From Aureispira sp. (lineage in GTDB: Bacteria > Bacteroidota > Bacteroidia > Chitinophagales > Saprospiraceae), in the NCBI GenBank assembly GCA_024222455.1, contig JAAEPD010000375.1, positions 1-64,000 of the forward strand: DNA of 64,000 bases. Reading direction: 5' to 3'. The position numbers and the translations under genes were made by a program. Positions 47,131-57,348 of the stretch are shown in pieces (position 1 is the first letter of the stretch; each line of letters begins with the position of its first letter). Under the pieces are notes generated by a model, which worked only from the letters and a program-made list of their open reading frames with translations, had not been told where the DNA came from and did no database searches.

Positions 47131-48845
47131 ATGCGATATTTTATTTTAGGCTTGCTCCTTCTGCTCAACTTCCAAAGTTTTGGACAATGTTCTGCCAATG
47201 ATTGTCCTTGTTTTATGAAAAAGGGAGATAACTCATTCAAAAAAAAGACTACCCTACAGCTCTTAGGAACTATTTAGTAGCACAAAAATGTGATCCAAAA
47301 CTAAAATCAGTTACAAAAAATAAAATAGAAGCAATTTTTAATAAGCTATCCTTTCGTTTTGGTCAATTTGCCTCTGTTCGTAAAGGCAATAAATATGGCT
47401 TAATGAATAAATCAGGAATCTTAGTTATTGATTATAAATATAAGGAAGACTTGGATTTTGATCGATATGGTTTAGCTAAGGTCAAAACCATTAAAGAGGA
47501 TAAAATCTATTTGTTGGTAGATACCACAGGAAAAGAATATCTACTTAGTAAAGACTTAAAAGAAATTACTTCCGAAACCACTGTGGTAGATTTATCAAGC
47601 CAAAAGCTCACTAAGTTTCCAGCTAAAATATTAGAGAACCCTCAATTAGAAATACTGGATTTAACCAATTGTGGAATCACGAAGACCCCTGCAGAAATTA
47701 CTAAACTTACCAAACTCACTATATTAAATATATCTCACAATAACCTTACTAATATTCCTAAAGAAATCTCAAAGCTCACAAAGCTCAAAGAGCTTAATTT
47801 CAACAGCAATCAACTGACTAGTATTCCTAAAGGAATCACCCAATTTCCTAAGTTAGAAATCCTTAATTTAGAGTACAACAGCATCACTAAAATTCCTCAA
47901 GAAATTAGCCAGTTCACTCAGCTTACTGAACTCAATTTATCTAGTAATAATATTAGTGAAGTCCTCCAAGAAATTGGAGATCTGACACAGCTCATTAAAC
48001 TTAACTTATCTTATAATGAAATTACTAATATGCCTCAAGAAATTGGAAAGCTCTCCAAACTTTCTGAGCTTGATTTATCGTATAATGAACTAGAAATATT
48101 TCCTGAAGGAATCCTTAAACTTACTCAACTTAAAGAGTTGAGTTTAGACCAAACTTATTTACAAGCTATACCAAAAGAAATTGAAAACTTATCTAACCTT
48201 ACTTGGCTGACTCTAAGTGAAAATTTACTTAGCAATATCCCCAAAGAAATTGGCCAGTTATCTTTACTAACCTATCTAGATTTAAGTGAGAATGAGCTAT
48301 CCAATATTCCGAAAGAAATCTGGAACCTATCAAGCCTAATTCATCTTAAATTGGGATATAATAAACTTAGCAATATCTCTAAAGAAATTACTAAACTCAC
48401 AAAACTATATGATCTTGATTTAGCCAATAATCAACTCACTACAATCCCGAACGAAATTGGAAGTTTATCTAGACTATCCTCACTTAACTTAAGCTCAAAC
48501 CAACTTACCAATATCCCAAAGGGAGTAATGCAACTAACAAAACTATATATACTTAAATTAGCGGATAATAAACTTACACATATCCCTACTGAGATTGAAA
48601 ATCTCTCTAAACTATATAAACTAAACTTGAGGTCTAATGAACTAACAAGTATTCCGCCAACTATCAGAAACCTAAATAATCTAAGAGAACTTAAGTTAAC
48701 TAAAAATCAAATTTCCACCATTCCCCTTGAAATATTAGACATGAAACAGCTTAAAAAGCTTTTCTTAGCACAAAACCCTATTCCTAAAGAAAAACGCAGC
48801 CAAATAACACAAAAAATGCCTTGGTGTACCTTTGTATGGGAATAA
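47131..48845 (+). CDS. WG/LRR protein 1, frameshifted at an A8 tract
   Basis: The gene starts at 47131 with a signal peptide (YFILGLLLLLNFQSFGQ) and CSANDCPCFMKKGD, matching the three genes that follow. Frame 1 ends at a TAG (47275-47277), but after the eight-A run at 47239-47246 the -1 frame continues without interruption (DYPTALRNYLVAQKCDP, WG-like repeat, about 17 LRRs of 23 residues) to 48845, ending KMPWCTFVWE. Nine A would restore a single frame. A -1 slip at A-AAA-AAG gives the same protein. A downstream start at 47403 would give a 480-residue protein without signal peptide. Function is unknown; the LRRs and WG repeat suggest binding in the envelope. Confidence 0.75.
47241..47247 (+). 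other. Candidate -1 frameshift slippery site
   Basis: The heptamer A-AAA-AAG lies in frame exactly as in E. coli dnaX, preceded 13 bases upstream by AGGGAG (47222-47227), the same Shine-Dalgarno-like sequence that stimulates dnaX slippage. A -1 shift leads into the long downstream frame. Indel or sequencing error is the simple alternative. Confidence 0.5.
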
Positions 48846-48892
48846 AAACTCATTTATGTTCGTTAAATACAACTAAATCAAACATCATCATC

Positions 48893-50026
48893 ATGAAATA
48901 TATTTCATTTCTTCTACTCCTTGCTCTCAGCTATCAAAGCTTTGCACAATGCTCTGCCAACGACTGCCCCTGTTTCCTAAAATCAGGTGATCGATACACC
49001 AAAAAGAAAGACTACAAAAAAGCCATTTTCAACTATCTAGTTGCTCGTGATTGTGATCCCAAATTAGGTCCAACTATTGAGAAAAAACTGACTAATTTGT
49101 TTAATGCGATAGAGCAACAAAGAAAGGATGCGATCAAAGCGAAAGAAGAAACGGCCAAAGCCTTGGCACAAATAGAGAAAGAACAAGCAAAAAACCAACA
49201 AATTATTAATGCCTTTTATTTTTATGAAGATAAGTTTGCCCTAGCTTATAAAAACAATAAATATGGCTTCATCAATAAAGAAGGAAAAGTTCTCATTAAG
49301 TACAAATATGAAGAGGCCCTCCCTTTTGATAGAGTTACGGGGTTTGCTAAAGTCAAAAAAAAGGGACAAGATCTTCAGTATTTATTAGATACCTTAGGGC
49401 AAGAGTATATTTTGGCGGAAAACTTAGACGAGTTAACCCCAAAAACAACAGCTTTAGATCTATCTGACCAAAACTTAGATAGTTTTCCTGCTATAATTTT
49501 AGAACATCCCCAATTAAAAATACTCTTCTTCCAAAAGAACTATAATTTAGCTACCCTTCCTGATTCTATATCGAAGCTCAAAAACTTATTCTTTTTAGAT
49601 CTAAGCAACAATAAACTTACACACCTTCCAAAGTCTTTTACCCAACTTAAAAACCTCACAACCTTAAAACTAAAATCATTTAACCTCACAAAACTTCCTG
49701 ATAACTTTGGAGACCTTGAAAATCTAAAAGTCTTAATACTAAGCCACTGTAAATTAGAAAGTTTACCAGAGAGTTTTGGAAACCTTAGCCAACTAAAATC
49801 ACTACGATTAAGTTTCAATCGTCTTAGTTATCTCCCCAAAAGTTTTGTACAGCTCCACAACCTAACTCAGGTCTCCTTAATCATGAATCAACTAAAAGAT
49901 CTTCCAGAAGGTATAGAACAGTTAAAAAATCTAAAAGAGTTGTATTTGTGGAACAGTCTCATCCAGAAAGAAAGAAGAACAACTATAGAACAAAAAATAC
50001 CTTGGTGCAAAATATTTTGGAATTAA
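48893..50026 (+). CDS. WG/LRR protein 2
   Basis: A 377-residue protein starting at the ATG at 48893 that opens the signal peptide (KYISFLLLLALSYQSFAQC); the longer frame from 48821 has no such signal. Order of parts: CSANDCPCFLKSGDRY, a TPR-like helix pair ([19 protein letters not shown]), a short coiled coil, a WG-type repeat ([20 protein letters not shown]), and about seven LRRs, ending KIPWCKIFWN. Probably exported to the periplasm or outer membrane. Second of four tandem paralogues. Confidence 0.78.
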   Translation: MKYISFLLLLALSYQSFAQCSANDCPCFLKSGDRYTKKKDYKKAIFNYLVARDCDPKLGPTIEKKLTNLFNAIEQQRKDAIKAKEETAKALAQIEKEQAKNQQIINAFYFYEDKFALAYKNNKYGFINKEGKVLIKYKYEEALPFDRVTGFAKVKKKGQDLQYLLDTLGQEYILAENLDELTPKTTALDLSDQNLDSFPAIILEHPQLKILFFQKNYNLATLPDSISKLKNLFFLDLSNNKLTHLPKSFTQLKNLTTLKLKSFNLTKLPDNFGDLENLKVLILSHCKLESLPESFGNLSQLKSLRLSFNRLSYLPKSFVQLHNLTQVSLIMNQLKDLPEGIEQLKNLKELYLWNSLIQKERRTTIEQKIPWCKIFWN

Positions 50027-50067
50027 CTACTTTTATAGCTAGATATATACGTAAAACCTCTTATACC

Positions 50068-51264
50068 ATGAAATTTTTAATCTCAGCTCTATTCTTACTC
50101 TTCAGCTTCCAAAGCTTTGCGCAATGCTCTGCTAGCGACTGCCCTTGTTTTATGAAAACGGGTGATCGCTATATCCAAAAGAAAGACTATAAAAAGGCTA
50201 TATTCAATTACCTAGTTGCTCGGGATTGCGATCCCAAATTAGGTCCTACGATTGAGAAAAAACTGGCCTCAGTATTTAGTACTATAGAACAGCAAAGAGT
50301 AGATGCTATAAAAGCTAAAGAAGAAGTGGAATCAGAGCAACAAAAAACTAAGACTTTGCTAAATGAACTAAAGGAAGAACAAAAAAAGACAGCAGCAGCA
50401 CTAAATAAGAGTCAAGAGGAAGAACAAAAAAATAAGAAGATCATTAATGCATTTTATTTCTATGAGGGAAAATATGCGTTAGCTTACAAAAATGGTTATT
50501 ATGGTTTTATTAATCAACAGGGAGATGTACTTATTGACTACCAATATGAAGAAGCAGAACCTTTTAATAAGCATACAGGATTTGCTAAAGTAAAAAAGGA
50601 CAAAAATAGCCTACTAATAGACTCATCTGGGAAAGAATACCCTCTTGCAGAAAACATATATAAGCTAAACAAAAAAACAAAGGCCTTAGATCTTTCCTAC
50701 CAAAATTTAGAAAAATTCCCCTCTGAAATTTTAGACAACCCCCAATTAGAAATACTTTTACTGCATAGTAATTACCTCACGCATATCCCAAAAGAAATTG
50801 GTACTTTAACTCAGCTATCGTGGATCTCTTTAGGTGACAACGAGTTACTATCCATTCCTGCAGAAATTGGAGAGCTTACTAAACTATCAACATTATGGCT
50901 AACCTATAACAAACTCCAAGCGCTCCCTAATAACATGAAAAATCTTAACAAATTAACTAAGCTAGTCTTAGCTAACAATAACTTTACTACTCTTCCTTCT
51001 GTCGTAAAAGAACTAGAATCTTTAAATGTATTTTCCTTTACAGGATGGGGTATAAAGACAATTTCTAAGGATATGTTAGATTTAATTGAAGAAAAAAAAA
51101 TCAAAGTAGCCTATTTTAGCAAAAATCAACTTAGATATTTGCCTAACCGTTTTTTTTCATTTAAACATTTAACAAAAGCATTCTTGATAGACAACCCCAT
51201 ACCTAAAGAAAAACGCTCAGAAATAGAACAAAAAATGCCTTGGTGCACCTTTGTATGGGAATAA
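50068..51264 (+). CDS. WG/LRR protein 3
   Basis: A 398-residue paralogue beginning at the ATG at 50068 (signal peptide KFLISALFLLFSFQSFAQC), which fits better than the longer frame from 49948 that overlaps the previous gene. CSASDCPCF, the TPR-like pair, a longer coiled coil (EEQKKTAAALNKSQEEEQK), the WG repeat and about six to seven LRRs follow, ending KMPWCTFVWE. Spacing from its neighbours is 41 and 62 bases, so the cluster is probably co-transcribed. Confidence 0.78.
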   Translation: MKFLISALFLLFSFQSFAQCSASDCPCFMKTGDRYIQKKDYKKAIFNYLVARDCDPKLGPTIEKKLASVFSTIEQQRVDAIKAKEEVESEQQKTKTLLNELKEEQKKTAAALNKSQEEEQKNKKIINAFYFYEGKYALAYKNGYYGFINQQGDVLIDYQYEEAEPFNKHTGFAKVKKDKNSLLIDSSGKEYPLAENIYKLNKKTKALDLSYQNLEKFPSEILDNPQLEILLLHSNYLTHIPKEIGTLTQLSWISLGDNELLSIPAEIGELTKLSTLWLTYNKLQALPNNMKNLNKLTKLVLANNNFTTLPSVVKELESLNVFSFTGWGIKTISKDMLDLIEEKKIKVAYFSKNQLRYLPNRFFSFKHLTKAFLIDNPIPKEKRSEIEQKMPWCTFVWE

Positions 51265-51326
51265 AAAAGAAATCATTATTTTAGCATTCACCATTGTCTA
51301 AGAAAAGCTCATATAAACCAAAACCT

Positions 51327-53060
51327 ATGAAATATATAATCTCAACTCTATTCTTACTCTTCAGCTACCAAAGCTTTGGACAATGCTCTGCTAGTGATTG
51401 CCCTTGTTTTATGAAAACGGGTGATCGATACATCAAAAAGAAAGACTATAAAAAAGCTATTTTCAACTATCTAGTTGCTCGGGATTGTGATCCAAACCTA
51501 GGTCCTACTGTTGAAAAAAAACTGACTAAAGTATTTAGTACAATAGAGCAGCAAAGAAAGGATGCTATAAAAGCAAAGAAAGAAACAGCTGAAACTTTAG
51601 AAAAAGTGGAAGAAGAGCAAAAAAACACACAAGCTGCTCTAGAACAAGTAGAGGTAGAACAAGTTAAAAATAAAAAGATCATTAATGCCTTCTATTTTTA
51701 TGATGGAAAGTTTGCTTTGGCTTATAAAGATGATAAATATGGTTTTATAAATAAAGAGGGTGAGGTAGTCATTAAATACCAATATGCAGAAGCTTTACCT
51801 TTTAATAAAAATACAGGCTTTGCAAAAGTCAAAAAAAATAAATGGGATAAACAGTATCTATTGATTGATACAACAGGCAAGGAATATATCTTAGCAGAAA
51901 GTTTAGATCAGCTAACTAAAAAAACAAAAGCATTAGATTTATCTCACCAAATCGGGGGCTTTGATACATTGCCTAACATAATATTTGAACACTCCCAATT
52001 AGAAGTTCTTCTTCTAGTAAGAAATAGTCTAACAACATTGCCTAAGAAAATAGGCAACCTGCCACAATTAACACACCTTAATTTAAGGAAGAATAAGCTA
52101 ACAAGACTACCTAAAGAATTAGGAAACCTTTCTCAATTAAAACACCTTAATTTAGGTGGTAATAAACTAACAATACTGCCTAAAGAACTAGGAAACCTCA
52201 AACAATTAGCTTCACTTCATTTATGGGAGAATCAGTTAACAATACTGCCTAAGGAAATGGGTAACCTAGGACAATTAACATTCCTTAATCTGAAGAAAAA
52301 CAAACTAACATCACTGCCTAAGGAAATCGGTAACCTCTCTCAATTAAAACACCTTAATTTAAGAGAGAATCAACTAACATCGCTACCTAAGGAAATGGGT
52401 AACCTCTCTCAATTAGTATTCCTTAATTTGTGGTGGAATAAAGTAACTAGTATACCGAAGGAAGTAGGTCAACTCACACAATTAACATACCTTAACCTAT
52501 ACAATAATAAGCTAACCACTTTGCCTAAAGAAATTGGTAACTTATCACAATTAACATTCCTTAGTTTAGACAATAATCAGTTAACCAGTCTTCCTGAAGA
52601 AATAGGTAATTTCACACAATTAACACACCTTAATTTAAGAAATAATGAGCTACCAATATTACCTAAAGGAATAGGCAACTTCACACAATTAGTATCTCTT
52701 AGTTTAGATAAAAATCAACTGACTAGCTTGCCTGAGGGAATAGGGAATCTCACACAATTAACATACTTTTCATTGAGGACTAATCAACTGAAAGCTCTGC
52801 CCAAAGGGATAGGTAATCTCATACGATTATCATACCTTGATTTAGATAAAAATCAGCTCACAGCCTTGCCTAAGGAAATTGGTAACCTCTCCAAATTAAC
52901 TTTTCTTGATCTAGAAAAAAATCAGCTCACTAAGCTTCCAAAGGAAATAAAACAATTTAAAAAACTACTTGAAATAGATTTAAGAGGAAACCTTGTTCCC
53001 AAAGAAATACGCTCAGAAATAGAGCAAATAATGCCTTGGTGTACTCTTAAATGGGAATAA
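51327..53060 (+). CDS. WG/LRR protein 4, with 15 near-identical LRRs
   Basis: A 577-residue paralogue starting at the ATG at 51327 (signal peptide [19 protein letters not shown]). After the shared [12 protein letters not shown]-like, coiled-coil and WG parts come about 15 LRRs of exactly 23 residues ([21 protein letters not shown] type) that are highly alike in DNA as well, pointing to recent repeat expansion. It ends [10 protein letters not shown]. The uniform repeats are expected to form a long curved binding surface. Repeat number could vary between strains. Confidence 0.82.
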   Translation: MKYIISTLFLLFSYQSFGQCSASDCPCFMKTGDRYIKKKDYKKAIFNYLVARDCDPNLGPTVEKKLTKVFSTIEQQRKDAIKAKKETAETLEKVEEEQKNTQAALEQVEVEQVKNKKIINAFYFYDGKFALAYKDDKYGFINKEGEVVIKYQYAEALPFNKNTGFAKVKKNKWDKQYLLIDTTGKEYILAESLDQLTKKTKALDLSHQIGGFDTLPNIIFEHSQLEVLLLVRNSLTTLPKKIGNLPQLTHLNLRKNKLTRLPKELGNLSQLKHLNLGGNKLTILPKELGNLKQLASLHLWENQLTILPKEMGNLGQLTFLNLKKNKLTSLPKEIGNLSQLKHLNLRENQLTSLPKEMGNLSQLVFLNLWWNKVTSIPKEVGQLTQLTYLNLYNNKLTTLPKEIGNLSQLTFLSLDNNQLTSLPEEIGNFTQLTHLNLRNNELPILPKGIGNFTQLVSLSLDKNQLTSLPEGIGNLTQLTYFSLRTNQLKALPKGIGNLIRLSYLDLDKNQLTALPKEIGNLSKLTFLDLEKNQLTKLPKEIKQFKKLLEIDLRGNLVPKEIRSEIEQIMPWCTLKWE

Positions 53061-53100
53061 AAAAGAATTCATTACCTTTGCAGCACAAAAAACAGAAACC

Positions 53101-53787
53101 ATGCGCATCGACATTATATCCGCCGTACCACAACTCCTAGAAAGCCCATTTTCGCACTCCATCATGAAGCGTGCGCAAGACAAAGGCCTACTAGAAGTAG
53201 CCACCCACAATCTACGAGATTATGGAATGAACAAATACAACCAAATAGACGACTATCAATTTGGAGGTGGAGCAGGCATGGTCATGATGATAGAGCCAAT
53301 AGCCAAGATGATCGAAAAGCTCAAAGCAGAGCGAGAGTACGACGAAATCATCTACATGACACCAGATGGCGAAACACTCAATCAACAAATGTGCAACCAA
53401 CTATCCCTAGGAGGCAACCTAATGATTCTATGTGGACACTACAAAGGTATAGATGAACGAGTCCGAGAACTGTTCATCACCAAAGAAATATCAATAGGTG
53501 ATTATGTTCTTTCGGGTGGTGAATTGGGAGCAGCTATATTAGTAGATGCTATTGGGCGCTTGATTCCTGGTGTATTGGGCGATGAAACATCTGCCCTCTT
53601 CGACTCCTTTCAAGACAATCTTTTAGCACCACCAGTCTATACCCGTCCATCAGATTATAAAGGCCATAAAGTACCAGAGATTCTACTTTCGGGGCATCAA
53701 AAAAAGATAGATGAATGGCGAGAAGATCAAGCTATCAAGCGTACTCAAGAACGTAGGCCAGATTTATTAAAAAACTGGGAAGAATAA
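53101..53787 (+). CDS. trmD: tRNA (guanine-N1)-methyltransferase TrmD
   Basis: A 228-residue SPOUT methyltransferase with the family landmarks: [13 protein letters not shown] start, [30 protein letters not shown], and [21 protein letters not shown] with RLIPGVLG, which form the trefoil knot that binds S-adenosylmethionine. [22 protein letters not shown] follows. TrmD methylates G37 of tRNAs and prevents frameshifting. Length is typical. The first 350 bases favour codons ending in C or A more than the rest. Confidence 0.95.
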   Translation: MRIDIISAVPQLLESPFSHSIMKRAQDKGLLEVATHNLRDYGMNKYNQIDDYQFGGGAGMVMMIEPIAKMIEKLKAEREYDEIIYMTPDGETLNQQMCNQLSLGGNLMILCGHYKGIDERVRELFITKEISIGDYVLSGGELGAAILVDAIGRLIPGVLGDETSALFDSFQDNLLAPPVYTRPSDYKGHKVPEILLSGHQKKIDEWREDQAIKRTQERRPDLLKNWEE

Positions 53788-53791
53788 CACA

Positions 53792-54334
53792 CTATTCAAA
53801 TTTAATATAGTCGATCTCTAACTCAAAAGAACCTTCTCTTTTTTCATTACTAATCACGCCCATACGAATGATTTGGTCTTTATAGTCCTGCGTAAGGCTC
53901 ACACCTGTTGCATTACCTAATTGATACTGCTTAAAATCAGCTAAATCGAGAGTGATTGTTTGCCATTTATTAGACTTTGTTTTTATATCATGCTTAAAGT
54001 AAGGAATATAAAATCGTCTATCTGTACTTAGCGTAAATGCAAAGGCGATTCCTTGACTACGCACACGCATTTTTATAGTTTTATAATCTGACAAATCTAA
54101 GTCTTGATAAGGGCAACGCAAAGAAGCAAAACCACCATTATTAGCCAAGGACACCTTACCTTCAAACAAAATACTTTTTTCTGTAAGTTTAGCATCCCCT
54201 TCCGAAAGGCCACCCATTACCCCATCATTTATAACCATCCAATTCTCTCCGCCAGTTGGAATACCAAAATCTATATCTAACTTAGAACTATTAACCATCA
54301 TACCTAGTAATATTATTAAACTGAATACCTTCAT
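53792..54334 (-). CDS. CIA30-like secreted protein
   Basis: About 180 residues from the Met at 54334 (KVFSLIILLGMMVNSS signal), preferred over the longer frame from 54373. The body matches the CIA30/galactose-binding-like pattern: NWMVINDGVMGGLSEG, FEGKVSLANNGGFASLRC, then SDYKTIKMRVRSQG and WQTITLDLADF. CIA30 proteins assist complex I assembly in mitochondria; bacterial members are poorly known, so binding of a carbohydrate or protein is only possible. The stop lies four bases from the convergent trmD stop. Confidence 0.75.
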   Translation of the reverse strand: MKVFSLIILLGMMVNSSKLDIDFGIPTGGENWMVINDGVMGGLSEGDAKLTEKSILFEGKVSLANNGGFASLRCPYQDLDLSDYKTIKMRVRSQGIAFAFTLSTDRRFYIPYFKHDIKTKSNKWQTITLDLADFKQYQLGNATGVSLTQDYKDQIIRMGVISNEKREGSFELEIDYIKFE

Positions 54335-54591
54335 AATTATATCTTTTTTAGAAACAGAAAGAAGTATAACCATGAAAAACTAGATTAGTTTAATCAAACT
54401 ATTAAAAGATTTGCCAACCAAAAACGACCGAAAAACAAGGATATAAAACCAAATACTCAATAAAAGTGATTACCCAGTCCAAAAAATTGGATAAACCAGT
54501 ACAAATCTTTATTTTACTATGTATTCTCAGGCTCAATAGCCTATACAACTAGATAACATTTGACACCCAAGAATTTAAAAACAACACAACT

Positions 54592-57339
54592 ATGCAAAAA
54601 ATATTAGGACTAGGACTACTAGCACTGATCTTCGCATTTTCGGCTTGTACGCCCAAAAATACAGGCAATAATCCAGGAGAAGTCCCGAGTGCATTCTCAG
54701 AGACCAAAGAGAAATACAAAAACTATGTAGCAGCATACACTGCAGGCATGATCTCTAAGGCATCTAGCATACAGCTCCGCTTAACCAATGATATAGCAAG
54801 TTCAGATAAAATAGACCAAGCCATCGCTAATGGTATTCTTACATTTAAACCAGCCATAGAAGGACAAGCTATTTGGAGTTCCACCAATACCATTAAATTC
54901 ACACCAAAAGAGTGGCTCCCAGCCAATCAGCTTCACAAAGCAACTGTGGATTTAAAACAATTGTATCCTAATATTCCAAAAGAGTTAGCCAGTTTCACTT
55001 TTGATTTCAAAACCATATCTCAACAAGTAGATTGGGAAATCAGAGGTGTGCGTGAACAAGATATCACAGACCCTAGCCAATTGCGTGTTTTAGGTACTAT
55101 CAATACTACGGATGCTACTACTCCAGAAGAAGCACAAGCCATGCTAAAATACTCACAAGCTGGCAATGATGCATTGCTAGTCAACTGGGAACACAATGCA
55201 AGTGGCCGCCAACACAAGTTTGAAGTTATTAATGTAAAAAGAACTAATACAGAAAGCCAACTAAAACTTTCTTGTGCAGGTTCTGGAATTGGGGCAGATA
55301 CAGACTTAAGTCAAGAAGTGCTCATTCCAAACTACGACTTCAAAGTCTTGGATGTAAAAGTGATGCAAGAAGAATCAGATGCACATCCTTATGCAATGGT
55401 CTTGTTTTCACAGCCCATACAAGCAGTGTTGCCTTCAGGATTAGTTACTATCCAGAACAACTATTATGGGCAACGTTATGTCATTGATGGTAATGAATTA
55501 CGAGTCTACCCTGGCAATCCATTAGAAGGAGAATATAATATAAAAATTGCTGCAGGTATCAAAAGTATAGATGGAGCAGGTTTGCCTGAGCCTAGTGAAT
55601 GGCCTATTCATTTTGAGAGCATTAGACCAGCAGTAAGATTGGTTGGAGAAGGTGTTATTATACCAAAAACAGAAGGGCTCTATTTCCCTTTTGAGGCCAT
55701 CAACCTAAAAGCTATAGATGTTGAAATCTTTAAGATTTATCAAAATAACATCCTACACTTTTTGCAAGGCGAACGTTTATCTGGCAACGACACTCGTTAT
55801 GTAGGGCGAATTATTAGTCAAAAACGAGTTAACCTACAAGATCTAAAACCAGTGCCTAATGGCAAATGGACACGTTATGCACTAAACCTAGATGACCTAA
55901 TAAAAGAAGAAGAAGGTGCAATCTACCAAGTACGTATTGCATTCAAAAGAGATTATTCTACTTACAACTGTGTAGATGTAAGTGATGCAGCTTTGGCTAC
56001 TACAGAATCTCCTTATGAACTACAAGAAAACGGTGAATACAAAAGTCTTTTTGATGGTCGCCATTACTGGAATTATAACTATTCTCGTCGCAATGACCCT
56101 TGTACAGAAGATTATTACAATAGTGAGCAATTTGTATCTCGAAATGTACTAGCCTCCAATCTTGGAATTATTGCCAAAGAAGGTAAGGACAAAGAATTGT
56201 TTATAGCTGTTACTGATTTACTTACTGCTGAACCAATTAGCAATGTATCTATAGAGTTATACGATCAGACCAGTCAAAGTATTGGCAAAACATCTACAGA
56301 TAAAGAAGGAATTGCCACTATATCTACAGATCTATCTCCACGTATAGTAGTTGCTAGCCACAATGGGCAAAAAGGCTACCTACGCCTAACTAGTGGCCAC
56401 AAACTAGCAGTTAGTAAATTCCCAGTATCGGGTACCTTCAACCCTAAAGGCATTAAGGGTAAAATATATGGAGAGCGTGGTGTTTGGCGTCCAGGAGATT
56501 CTCTTTATCTTACTTTTGTGTTAGAAGATAAACTTAATCTTTTGCCAGATGACCATCCTGTCACATTTACACTAAGAGATGCAAGAGATCAATTGCGTGC
56601 AAAATATACCACCAATGACCATGTAAATGGTATGTACAGTTTCCATGTTGCTACAGCATCTGATGCACCTACAGGTAGTTGGTATGCCAATGTAGAAGTT
56701 GGAGGAAGTACCTTTTCGGAGGTCTTGAAAGTAGAAACGGTCAAACCTAATCGACTAAAAATCAATTTTGATTTGGGTAAGGACAAATTAGTTTCTTCTG
56801 ATAAATATCTAAATGGTGATCTGAATGTAAAATGGCTGCATGGTGCTCCTGCTAGTGATATTCGAGGACAAGTAGATGTAGCATTGAGTAGTGTCAACAC
56901 CAGTTTTGAAGGATTTGATGAATACGAATTTGATGATCCTGCACGTACCTATTATGCACAACCGTTCACTGTATTCAATGGCAATACCAACAGTGATGGA
57001 GTTGCTAAAGTAAAAGGTATTATGGAATTTGCCGCAGCGCCTCCAGGCCACATGCGAGCAGGATTCACAATCAGAGCATTCGAAAAAGGAGGAGAATTTA
57101 GTTCAGATAACTTTAGTATTCCTTTCTCTCCATATAGTGCTTATGTGGGTATCAAAGGTGAGAATAATCGTTTTGGAGAAAAGCGCCTAACCTTAGATGC
57201 TCAAAATACAATTAGTTTAGTTGTACTTGATGAAAATGGGAAACCACTCGCTAACCGTAAAGTTAGTTTAGGTATGTACAAAGTATCTTGGCGTTGGTGG
57301 TGGGATAATACCTATGACGATGTTATGAAATTTAAATAA
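54592..57339 (+). CDS. Alpha-2-macroglobulin family lipoprotein, N-terminal fragment
   Basis: A 915-residue frame with a lipoprotein signal (LALIFAFSACTPKN) and the MG-type beta domains of bacterial alpha-2-macroglobulins, including GVWRPGDSLYLTFVLEDK and the WRWWWD segment. Family members are periplasmic protease traps anchored to the membrane. The frame ends at a TAA (57337-57339) directly after KFK, in the middle of a conserved stretch; translation resumes in the same reading frame as the next entry. Without the stop the protein would be about 1896 residues, normal for the family. A single C-to-T change in a CAA codon would create it. Confidence 0.85.
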   Translation: MQKILGLGLLALIFAFSACTPKNTGNNPGEVPSAFSETKEKYKNYVAAYTAGMISKASSIQLRLTNDIASSDKIDQAIANGILTFKPAIEGQAIWSSTNTIKFTPKEWLPANQLHKATVDLKQLYPNIPKELASFTFDFKTISQQVDWEIRGVREQDITDPSQLRVLGTINTTDATTPEEAQAMLKYSQAGNDALLVNWEHNASGRQHKFEVINVKRTNTESQLKLSCAGSGIGADTDLSQEVLIPNYDFKVLDVKVMQEESDAHPYAMVLFSQPIQAVLPSGLVTIQNNYYGQRYVIDGNELRVYPGNPLEGEYNIKIAAGIKSIDGAGLPEPSEWPIHFESIRPAVRLVGEGVIIPKTEGLYFPFEAINLKAIDVEIFKIYQNNILHFLQGERLSGNDTRYVGRIISQKRVNLQDLKPVPNGKWTRYALNLDDLIKEEEGAIYQVRIAFKRDYSTYNCVDVSDAALATTESPYELQENGEYKSLFDGRHYWNYNYSRRNDPCTEDYYNSEQFVSRNVLASNLGIIAKEGKDKELFIAVTDLLTAEPISNVSIELYDQTSQSIGKTSTDKEGIATISTDLSPRIVVASHNGQKGYLRLTSGHKLAVSKFPVSGTFNPKGIKGKIYGERGVWRPGDSLYLTFVLEDKLNLLPDDHPVTFTLRDARDQLRAKYTTNDHVNGMYSFHVATASDAPTGSWYANVEVGGSTFSEVLKVETVKPNRLKINFDLGKDKLVSSDKYLNGDLNVKWLHGAPASDIRGQVDVALSSVNTSFEGFDEYEFDDPARTYYAQPFTVFNGNTNSDGVAKVKGIMEFAAAPPGHMRAGFTIRAFEKGGEFSSDNFSIPFSPYSAYVGIKGENNRFGEKRLTLDAQNTISLVVLDENGKPLANRKVSLGMYKVSWRWWWDNTYDDVMKFK

Positions 57340-57348
57340 AGTAGCCAT

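Noticed and set aside
47403-48845. Start of the first WG/LRR gene at the internal ATG 47403
   Set aside because: The paralogues and the signal peptide at 47131 show that the gene begins upstream and is frameshifted, though an internal start cannot be excluded.
51950-53000. 69-base tandem DNA repeats, possible minisatellite or CRISPR-like array
   Set aside because: The period is exactly one 23-residue LRR unit in frame with a long protein; no spacer variation or leader, so it is coding repetition.
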